DNA of 64,000 bases from Lentibacillus amyloliquefaciens (lineage in GTDB: Bacteria; Bacillota; Bacilli; Bacillales; Amphibacillaceae): assembly GCF_001307805.1 (NCBI RefSeq), contig NZ_CP013862.1, forward strand, positions 3,720,001 to 3,784,000, given 5' to 3'. Under the pieces are notes generated by a model. That model was not told the origin of the DNA. It did no database searches and was given only the letters and a program-made list of their open reading frames with translations. Shown in pieces: positions 57,742-64,000 of the stretch (position 1 is the first letter of the stretch; each line of letters starts with the position of its first letter). The position numbers and the translations under genes are program-made.

Positions 57742-59316
57742 ATGAAAGCAAATTTCGTTGAAGCGAGTGAAGCTGTAAATTATATAAAAGACGGGGATAC
57801 GATTACAACTGTTGGAATGACGCTTATTAGTGCATCAGAATCGATATTAAAAGCAATAGAGGAAAGCTACTTGAAAAATGAGTATCCAAAAAATCTAACA
57901 TTGGTTCACTCTGCAGGTCAAAGTGATCGGGAGAATGGAATCCAGCATTTTGCTCATGAAGGATTCGTAACGAAAATTATTGGCTCACATTGGGGGCTTC
58001 AACCAAAATGGATGGACATGATCTCCGAAAATAAAGTAGATGCGTATTGTCTTCCTCAGGGTCAAATGGCTCAATTATACAGATCGATGGCTTGTGGACT
58101 TCCAGGGAAAATGAGCAAAGTTGGATTGGGAACGTTTGTTGATCCGCGTGTTGAAGGGGGGAAGATGAATGAAAGGACAGAGAAACTAGAGGATATTTCC
58201 GAAGTAATGGAATACGAAGATGAAGAATATATGTTTTATCGAAAAATTCCTTTAGATGTTTGTATAATACGTGGAACGACTGCGGATGAAATGGGTAATA
58301 TCACAATGGAAGATGAAGCAATGAAGCTTGAGGTACTGCCGGCTGTCCTTGCCACAAAACGATTTGGCGGGAAAGTGATTGTTCAGGTGAAGCGTGTGGC
58401 TGAAACAGGGAGTTTGCATGCTAAGGATGTCGTTGTTCCGGGAGTTTTTGTCGATGCGATAGTAGTATCCGATAATCCATTTGAAGATCATAGACAAACC
58501 TCTTCTTGGTATTATGATCCGTCATATTCAGGCGACCTTCGAGTACCAATTAATACAATTAAACCGTTGGAAGTAAATAAAAGAAAGTTCATCGGAAGAA
58601 GGGCTATGTTTGAAATTAGTAAAGGTGACGTTATCAACCTGGGTACAGGGATACCGAATGATGTTGTAGGCAATATTGCCTATGAAGAGGAGATATCTAA
58701 CGATGTGATGATTACTGTTGAATCAGGAATATATGGTGGTATTCAACCTGGCGGTGTTGACTTCGGTATTGGACAAAATATCTATGCAATGATTACACAT
58801 GATCAACAAATGGACTATTACAACGGAGCAGGCGTGGATATTACTTTCATGGGAGCAGGAGAACTTGATCAGTATGGAAATGTCAATGCAACAAAAATGG
58901 GACATCTATGTACTGGTGCAGGTGGTTTTATCGATATTACGCAAAATGCTAAAAAAGTCGTTTTTTGCGCAACATTTAGTACTGGCGGCGCGAAAATGAG
59001 TCTTGAAAATAATCAGGTTCAAATCAATCAAGAAGGGTCCATCAAGAAAATGGTTTCAAAGGTCTCTCAGATATCGTTTAATGGAAAGTTAGCCAGGAAG
59101 AAAGGCCAAGAGGTATTTTTTGTTACAGAAAGAGCAGTATTTAAGCTGGTAAAGGAAGGAGTTATGTTAATCGAAATTGCTCCTGGGATTGATTTGCAAA
59201 GAGATATTTCAGATATGATGGAATTTGAACCGATTATTAGTAAGGATTTAAAAGTTATGGATGAAGCGTTGTTTGCAGACGGTCAATTCGGTTTGTCGAA
59301 ATTTATGAGGGCGTAA
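57742..59316 (+). CDS. Fused acyl-CoA:acetate CoA-transferase (YdiF/propionate CoA-transferase type)
   Basis: A 524-residue family I CoA-transferase with both subunits in one chain. The alpha-like half (about 1-230) has KDGDTITTVGMTLISASE; the beta-like half has LGTGIPNDVVGNIAYEE and the catalytic glutamate in TVESGIYGG (Glu327). It swaps CoA between an acyl-CoA such as acetyl-CoA or succinyl-CoA and a short-chain acid. AAAGGAG precedes the ATG, three bases after the ligase gene. With the ligase next door, two routes of acid activation are encoded in tandem. Confidence 0.9.
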   Translation: MKANFVEASEAVNYIKDGDTITTVGMTLISASESILKAIEESYLKNEYPKNLTLVHSAGQSDRENGIQHFAHEGFVTKIIGSHWGLQPKWMDMISENKVDAYCLPQGQMAQLYRSMACGLPGKMSKVGLGTFVDPRVEGGKMNERTEKLEDISEVMEYEDEEYMFYRKIPLDVCIIRGTTADEMGNITMEDEAMKLEVLPAVLATKRFGGKVIVQVKRVAETGSLHAKDVVVPGVFVDAIVVSDNPFEDHRQTSSWYYDPSYSGDLRVPINTIKPLEVNKRKFIGRRAMFEISKGDVINLGTGIPNDVVGNIAYEEEISNDVMITVESGIYGGIQPGGVDFGIGQNIYAMITHDQQMDYYNGAGVDITFMGAGELDQYGNVNATKMGHLCTGAGGFIDITQNAKKVVFCATFSTGGAKMSLENNQVQINQEGSIKKMVSKVSQISFNGKLARKKGQEVFFVTERAVFKLVKEGVMLIEIAPGIDLQRDISDMMEFEPIISKDLKVMDEALFADGQFGLSKFMRA

Positions 59317-59368
59317 AGCATTACCAGCAATTATGAAACAACAAGAAATTTTTAATGGAGGGACACGA

Positions 59369-60109
59369 ATGGGGAAACTATCAGGTAAAGTAGCGATGGT
59401 AACAGGTGCAGCAAGAGGTCTTGGCAAGGGAATTGCGGAAAAGCTTGGTAAAGAAGGTGCGCAAGTCGTTATCGTTGACCTTAATGAGGAAGCATGTAAA
59501 GAGGCAGTTGATTCATTTAGAGAAGAAGGATATCGCGCAACTTCATATACAGTTAATATAGCAAACGAAGATGAGGTTACAAAACTATTTAACAATGTTA
59601 CCGATGAATTTGGAAAAATAGATATTTTAGTCAACAATGCGGGTATTAATAAGGATGGTACACTGCACAAAATGTCTGTTGACCAATGGCAACAAGTCCT
59701 CGATGTTAACTTGACGGGTACATTCCTTTGTACACGGGAAGCAGCAGTACGGATGAAGGAACGGAACGAAGGTAGAATAATCTCTATTTCATCTGCCAGC
59801 TGGCTGGGAAACTTCGGTCAAGCAAATTATGCTGCTTCAAAAGCAGGAGTAGTTGGCTTAACAAAAACAGCAGCAAGGGAGCTGGCCAAGAACAATATAA
59901 CTTGTAATGCTATCTGCCCGGGATTCATTGACACGGACATGACAAGAGGGGTTCCCGACAAAGTTTGGGATCAGATGATAAATAAAATACCAATGGGCAG
60001 AGCAGGAGCCCCTTCCGACGTAGGGAACATGATCGCATTTTTAGCATCCGATGAGGCTTCATATATTACCGGAGAAGTCATCAATGTTGGCGGTGGAATG
60101 GTAATTTAG
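59369..60109 (+). CDS. SDR-family 3-oxoacyl/acetoacetyl reductase (FabG/PhaB-like)
   Basis: A 246-residue short-chain dehydrogenase. The cofactor motif is TGAARGLGKGIA (about 11-22), NNAG is near 90, and the catalytic Ser...Tyr-X3-Lys is in SISSASWLGNFGQANYAASK. GGAGGG precedes the ATG at 59369. It is like FabG, but its place between a CoA-transferase and a thiolase suggests oxidation of a hydroxyacyl-CoA or 3-hydroxyacid rather than fatty acid synthesis. Which direction and which cofactor cannot be told with confidence. Confidence 0.87.
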   Translation: MGKLSGKVAMVTGAARGLGKGIAEKLGKEGAQVVIVDLNEEACKEAVDSFREEGYRATSYTVNIANEDEVTKLFNNVTDEFGKIDILVNNAGINKDGTLHKMSVDQWQQVLDVNLTGTFLCTREAAVRMKERNEGRIISISSASWLGNFGQANYAASKAGVVGLTKTAARELAKNNITCNAICPGFIDTDMTRGVPDKVWDQMINKIPMGRAGAPSDVGNMIAFLASDEASYITGEVINVGGGMVI

Positions 60110-60154
60110 CTTTCAAAGGTAATTTCTAAATCAATTGTAAAAGGAGAATGTAAC

Positions 60155-61342
60155 ATGAGTGAATTAAAAGAGGCCGTTGTAGTCTCCGGTGCAAGAACAC
60201 CAATTGGTAAATTCGGGGGAAGTTTTAAAGACGTCCATTCAACCGATTTAGCAGCATACGCAGTAAAAGAGGCGTTAAAAAGGGGAGAAGTCAAACCTGA
60301 AAGTGTAGACGAATTAATTATAGGTAATGTCGGGCAGATAGCTGAAAATGGATTTATAGGAAGAGTTGTTTCGTTAAAATCTGATTTGCCAGATTCAACT
60401 ACAGCATATTCCGTTAATAGACAGTGCGGGTCAGGAATGCAATCCATTGTAGATGGAATGATGCAAATTCAAACGGGGAACTCAGAAGTTGTAGTGGCTT
60501 CTGGCACGGAAAATATGTCTCAATTACCATATTATTTAAAAGGTGCACGATTTGGATACAAAATGGGACACGGAGATCTAGAGGATGGCTTATTATCAAT
60601 TTTAACCTGGCCAAGTGGACCATATCATAACGGTGTTACAGCTGAAAATGTAGCGGAAGAATATGATGTATCAAGACAAGAGCAGGATGAATTTTCGTTA
60701 AAAAGTCAGGAAAGAGCGGTTCAGGCAATTAAGGATGGTAAATTCAAGGATGAGATTGTCCCTGTTGAGGTAAAAGATAAAAAAGGAAATGTATCAATTG
60801 TTGATACAGATGAACACCCTAGAGAAGGTCTTACTATGGAAAAACTGGGGAAAATTAAACCAGCCTTTAAAAAAGATGGATCTGTCACACCTGCTAACTC
60901 TTCCGGTATTAATGACGGGGCAGCTGCAGTAGTGTTGATGTCAAAAGAAAAAGCAGAAGAATTAGGGGTTAAGCCGTTATTAAAAATAAAAGGATTTTCA
61001 ATCGCTGGAAATGATCCAGGTTTAATGGGGTATGCTCCTAAATTATCAACAGAGAAATTGGCTGAAAAGTGTGACGTCGATTTAGATGATGTTGACATTT
61101 ATGAACTGAATGAGGCTTTTGCATCTCAATCATGTGCCGTCATTCGAGATTTGAAACTTGATTCAAATAAGGTGAATGTAAATGGTGGAGCGATTAGCTT
61201 AGGTCATCCAGTAGGAGCAACAGGTACTATATTAACAGTTAAATTAATGTATGAAATGCATCGTGCCGAGTTAGATAAAGGAATTGTTACTATGTGCATT
61301 GGTGGCGGACAAGGCATTTCAACATTATTTGAAAGATGTTAA
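60155..61342 (+). CDS. Acetyl-CoA C-acetyltransferase (thiolase II)
   Basis: A 395-residue thiolase that cleaves acetoacetyl-CoA or another 3-ketoacyl-CoA with CoA. The acyl-accepting cysteine is Cys91 in NRQCGSGMQS; NEAFASQSCAV, GGAISLGHPVGATG and the C-terminal MCIGGGQGIS carry the remaining catalytic residues. AAAGGAG precedes the ATG. The gene continues the catabolic operon and is followed by a hairpin. Confidence 0.93.
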   Translation: MSELKEAVVVSGARTPIGKFGGSFKDVHSTDLAAYAVKEALKRGEVKPESVDELIIGNVGQIAENGFIGRVVSLKSDLPDSTTAYSVNRQCGSGMQSIVDGMMQIQTGNSEVVVASGTENMSQLPYYLKGARFGYKMGHGDLEDGLLSILTWPSGPYHNGVTAENVAEEYDVSRQEQDEFSLKSQERAVQAIKDGKFKDEIVPVEVKDKKGNVSIVDTDEHPREGLTMEKLGKIKPAFKKDGSVTPANSSGINDGAAAVVLMSKEKAEELGVKPLLKIKGFSIAGNDPGLMGYAPKLSTEKLAEKCDVDLDDVDIYELNEAFASQSCAVIRDLKLDSNKVNVNGGAISLGHPVGATGTILTVKLMYEMHRAELDKGIVTMCIGGGQGISTLFERC

Positions 61343-61351
61343 AAATTAACG

Positions 61352-61379
61352 AGGTGGGAAACTTTTTTGTTTTCCACCT
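61352..61379 (+). terminator. Hairpin between thiolase and 3-hydroxybutyryl-CoA dehydrogenase genes
   Basis: AGGTGGGAAAC pairs with GTTTTCCACCT (one wobble) around TTTTTT. No T-run follows, so it may slow rather than stop transcription or may protect the upstream message. Confidence 0.5.
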
Positions 61380-61443
61380 TACTACATATAAATACTCAAA
61401 GTGTCTTATTTGTCAGAAGTAATTTAATTTGGAGGGAGAGCAA

Positions 61444-62322
61444 ATGTCAATTGAAAATATAGCAATCATTGGCGGGGGACAAATGGGGTCAGGTATTGCA
61501 CAAAACGCTGCTGAACATAATAAAAATATAACGCTAATTGAAGTAAATGAAAAAAAGGCGAGTGAGGCAGAACAACATATAAAGGAACAGTTAAGTTCAA
61601 AAGTTAAAAAAGGAAAAAAAACTGAAAAAGAAAAAAGCCAAATTCTAAGCAATATAAATGTAAAGACAGATATGGAAAAAGTGAAGGGATCCTCCTTAGT
61701 AATTGAAGCTGTTCCCGAGGACATAGAAATCAAAAAGAAAGTTTTCTCTCAGATAGATCAATATGTTGATGATAATACAATACTAGCTTCCAATACATCA
61801 GGTCTTTCTATTGCTGCAATTAGTTCAGTTACTCAACACCCCAAAAATATAATTGGTTTCCATTATTTTTATCCTGTACCAGTTATGAGACTGGTTGAAG
61901 TCACCCCATCCATTGTTACCGATGATACTACTGTAGAGGCTATGTTTGGTTTTGCCGAAAGCATTGGAAAGAACCCGGTTCGTTGTCAGGATTACCCAGG
62001 GTTTCTAGTTAACCGTATTCTTGTCCCGATGATAAATGAATCAGTATATTGTGTAATGGAAGGTGCCCAACCAAAAGATGTAGATGAAGCTATGAGGTTA
62101 GGGGCAAACCACCGTATGGGTCCACTTACTCTTGCTGATTTTGTAGGGTTAGACGTGCTTTTAGCAACAATGGAAGGTTTATATAATGGCTTTCACGATT
62201 CTAAATATCGTCCCTGTCCTTTATTAAAAAAAGTTGTAGAGTCAGGAAATCTCGGTATGAAAACAGGAAAGGGATTCTACAATTACGATGAATCAGGTAA
62301 ACAACTGCAACAATCATTTTAA
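61444..62322 (+). CDS. 3-hydroxybutyryl-CoA dehydrogenase
   Basis: A 292-residue NAD-dependent enzyme that interconverts 3-hydroxybutyryl-CoA and acetoacetyl-CoA. The N-terminal NAD fold has IIGGGQMGSGIAQNAAEH; SNTSGLSIAAIS, GFHYFYPVPVMRLVEV with the catalytic histidine, and NRILVPMINE follow; the C-terminal domain ends GNLGMKTGKGFYNY. GGAGGG precedes the ATG at 61444. It closes the CoA-ester module: its product is the thiolase substrate. Confidence 0.93.
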   Translation: MSIENIAIIGGGQMGSGIAQNAAEHNKNITLIEVNEKKASEAEQHIKEQLSSKVKKGKKTEKEKSQILSNINVKTDMEKVKGSSLVIEAVPEDIEIKKKVFSQIDQYVDDNTILASNTSGLSIAAISSVTQHPKNIIGFHYFYPVPVMRLVEVTPSIVTDDTTVEAMFGFAESIGKNPVRCQDYPGFLVNRILVPMINESVYCVMEGAQPKDVDEAMRLGANHRMGPLTLADFVGLDVLLATMEGLYNGFHDSKYRPCPLLKKVVESGNLGMKTGKGFYNYDESGKQLQQSF

Positions 62323-62409
62323 ATCTGTTAATAATCAAGATTTTAATTAAATGTATAGTGAACACGTAATTTTAATTTGACCACATAAATAACCGTATTC
62401 TTACTAATT

Positions 62410-62450
62410 GGTAATTACAGCCAACGAAATGTGCTACGATTTGTCAATAT
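62410..62450. repeat. Transposon-end fragment similar to the left end at 52001
   Basis: GTAATTACAGCCAACGAAAT with GTGCTAC resembles TGATTACAGCCATCAAAATG with TACCAC at 52001-52027. It suggests the same kind of element once stood here. The rest of 62323-62624 is AT-rich and holds no gene that I can recognise. Confidence 0.4.
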
Positions 62451-62624
62451 TGTCCAGGAAAATTCAACGGATTATACATTGGCGTATATATGCTATTTTA
62501 GTATCTGTCATCTAAAAGTGCATGTTCAAGGAGTTTGCATTCAGCATAGATAAGTCAACATTGATTGTTACAGAGCAATTAATATTTGCAAGATATAAAG
62601 GACAAACTTAATAACCTGGACTTA

Positions 62625-62985
62625 ACGCACTTTTTCCTGTATTTTAGTATTGGTGTGATTGATTAAGGCTTACCTATGTTTGATGGTGTCACGAAGTTTC
62701 CCGTTTTTGTCGCAATCACAAAACCTTGCTCGTTGTAGTCGAATCCAACTTTCATTTTTGCTCATTCTGGTGCTTCTTAAGTTCAAATACGTCAGCATCA
62801 GAAATAGTAATAGACCGCAACTCGGACCATTGTTAAGTTCACCTATCACAATTTGCTCCTGTTCATCTTTTTGTAAGGACCGTCGCACATGGATAACTTT
62901 GTCATTCAAATCAACTGAATCCCATTTCAATCCAAGTATTTCCCTTTGCCGCATACCTGTTTGGGCGAATGTTGAAACTTAGAGA
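62625..62985 (-). pseudogene. Catalytic-domain remnant of a tyrosine-recombinase integrase
   Basis: On the minus strand FSTFAQTGMRQREILGLKWD (with the first catalytic arginine) continues VDLNDKVIHVRRSLQ. The frame then shifts: RSITISDADVFELKKHQNEQ is in a second frame and FDYNEQGFVIATKTGNFVTP in a third. At least two frameshifts therefore separate conserved parts. It ends near LINHTNTKI, just before the expected RFHDLRHT box. The N-terminal part is missing. It cannot encode a working recombinase. Confidence 0.8.
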
Positions 62986-63021
62986 AGGGACTTTTTGTCT
63001 TAAAAAATTGATTTTTGTGTC

Positions 63022-63050
63022 TTGACAAAGATTTCAAACAATATTAATAT
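63022..63050 (+). promoter_or_regulatory. Promoter of the GntR gene
   Basis: TTGACA (63022-63027), 17 bases, TAATAT (63045-63050), about 55 bases before the start codon. Confidence 0.65.
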
Positions 63051-63106
63051 AAATGTTAGTTGCTAGGGTATGATATATAAAATTTGAAACTAGGATAGTT
63101 GATAAA

Positions 63107-63820
63107 ATGAGTGATTTTCTTAATAAAAATAGTAGTATTCCATTATATTATCAAGTTAAAGAGGTGATAAAAGAAAAGATAAAGTGTGGAGAATGGAAAA
63201 ATGATGAAAAGATACCAAATGAATTGGAATTGGTAAATCAATTTAGTGTCAGTAGATCAACCGTTCGTCAGGCTATTTTGGAGTTAGTGGCTGAAGGGTT
63301 ATTGATAAGAAGAAAAGGGCGTGGTACTTTTGTAAAAAAGCTCCAACATGAAGGTAACTTTATGACCTTTTCTTATCCTGATGAACTTGGTAAAAAGCAT
63401 ATTCCTGTTAGTACAGATGTTATAGAAGGACCACTAGAATATTTACATATTTTAAAGTTATATAACAGTAAAAAAATAAATGAAATAATTCGTTTAAGGT
63501 ATTTTAAAGAAGATCCGGCTGTTATCGAAAGGACTTATCTTCCCTTTTATCTTTTTCCAGATATATTAAACAAAGATATGACAAAACCCATATATGATAC
63601 TATTATAGATGATTACAAAATTAATATAGTTCATCATAAAGTTTATATAGAACCAATATTACTTGGTGAGTATGATGCTAATCTGTTGGGAGTTCATTCA
63701 GGTCAGCCTGCCTTAAAAACAACAAAAATATGCGAAACTTCAAACAATTTACCGATATTGTTAACTATAAGTGTCTTTAGAGAAGATAGAAGTAAATTAT
63801 TTTATCAATATGATGTATAG
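63107..63820 (+). CDS. GntR-family regulator of the HutC/UTRA subfamily
   Basis: A 237-residue regulator. The N-terminal winged helix (about 10-75) has PLYYQVKEVIKEKIKCGEW and VSRSTVRQAILELVAEGLL; the C-terminal UTRA ligand domain (about 95-235) has RLRYFKEDPAVIERTYLPF. HutC-type regulators respond to small metabolites. The ribosome site before the ATG (AGGATAG) is weak. It faces the paired direct repeats at 63817-64000, which are likely operators for genes beyond the window. Confidence 0.9.
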   Translation: MSDFLNKNSSIPLYYQVKEVIKEKIKCGEWKNDEKIPNELELVNQFSVSRSTVRQAILELVAEGLLIRRKGRGTFVKKLQHEGNFMTFSYPDELGKKHIPVSTDVIEGPLEYLHILKLYNSKKINEIIRLRYFKEDPAVIERTYLPFYLFPDILNKDMTKPIYDTIIDDYKINIVHHKVYIEPILLGEYDANLLGVHSGQPALKTTKICETSNNLPILLTISVFREDRSKLFYQYDV

Positions 63821-64000
63821 AAACAAAGTCATCCTATCCATGTCCGGACATAATAACATATAAGTTGATTTTTAATAAAAGAGTATAGATTCGTTCACAT
63901 GAGATGAATTATGGGGTATAGAAACAAAACCATTTTGGGAGTTATTGTCTATTATGTCCGGACATTACAACATATAGAATTGAAAATAAAAGAGTAGAGG
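63817..64000. repeat. Two long direct repeats, each with the palindrome ATGTCCGGACAT
   Basis: Copy 1 (63817-63891) and copy 2 (about 63917-64000) share TATAGAAACAAA, ATGTCCGGACAT (63840-63851 and 63954-63965), AACATATA and AATAAAAGAGTA. The palindrome centres are 114 bp apart. Copy 2 carries about 10 extra bases before the palindrome. They look like regulator-binding units upstream of a gene that starts beyond the window. Confidence 0.7.

Noticed and set aside
46765..64000. Second copy of the tRNA-Arg 3' end as a right attachment site
   Set aside because: I looked for the tRNA tail (TCAAATCC followed by CCGGGCGCG) to the right and did not find it, so the island's right limit is not defined in this window.

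Overview
The window looks like a chromosomal segment of a low-to-moderate-GC, Gram-positive Bacillaceae bacterium, probably a halophilic or halotolerant genus related to Virgibacillus, Lentibacillus or Oceanobacillus. This rests on gene order and gene families (ftsX/ctpB/minJ, uvrBA, hprK-lgt-yvoD-ppaX-yvoF, trxB-yvcI-rapZ-yvcK-whiA-crh, appDFABC, bacillithiol gene bshB2), on strong GGAGG-type ribosome binding sites with many TTG starts, and on classic Bacillus regulatory sites (cre, CtsR, LexA, GlpP leaders). The species cannot be named from the sequence alone.

Layout. 1-5461: cell envelope and division (ftsX end, coiled-coil M23 hydrolase, ctpB, minJ). 5.5-9.0 kb: a MITE-like repeat, a ykoP/ykoQ/ykoN-like trio and a lipoprotein. 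9.1-14.2 kb: SOS-controlled uvrB-uvrA. 14.3-16.0 kb: yojF-bshB2 and yvlC-yvlD-like genes. 16.0-17.1 kb: a gene-free block of three palindromic repeats plus a two-hairpin repeat. 17.1-21.0 kb: the hprK operon. 21.3-31.4 kb: pncB, then an expanded glycerol/dihydroxyacetone cluster (glpP, fdhA, glpF, glpK, dhaKLM, glpD) with two GlpP-type antiterminator leaders and a cre site. 31.4-33.2 kb: an IS1182-family element. 33.4-40.4 kb: TPR gene, trxB, a candidate small RNA, yvcI-rapZ-yvcK-whiA-crh, and clpP under CtsR control. 40.8-46.6 kb: the appDFABC oligopeptide ABC operon.

From tRNA-Arg(CCG) at 46765 the window changes character. Integrase and murQ remnants are followed by an accessory, increasingly AT-rich region: a sodium/solute symporter with a MarR regulator and a creatinase-like M24 protein; a CdaR regulator with a glycerate kinase, a DUF3311/SSF transporter pair and an unknown protein; and a CoA-ester module (acyl-CoA ligase, CoA-transferase, SDR reductase, thiolase, 3-hydroxybutyryl-CoA dehydrogenase) that could convert a short-chain hydroxy or keto acid to acetyl-CoA. 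A second integrase remnant (about 62.6-63.0 kb) is collinear with the first, as if one integrase gene had been split by about 15.6 kb. Two catabolic genes each carry a one-base contraction in a G-run. The window ends with a GntR/UTRA regulator and two long direct repeats, each centred on the palindrome ATGTCCGGACAT.

The strongest candidates for undescribed biology are two families of structured dispersed repeats whose stems vary in sequence but stay base-paired, a stand-alone candidate small RNA with a C-rich loop between trxB and yvcI, the crh leader (two terminator-like hairpins and a perfect cre), and the end-of-window repeats beside the GntR gene. No CRISPR array, phage structural module or recognisable defence system was seen.
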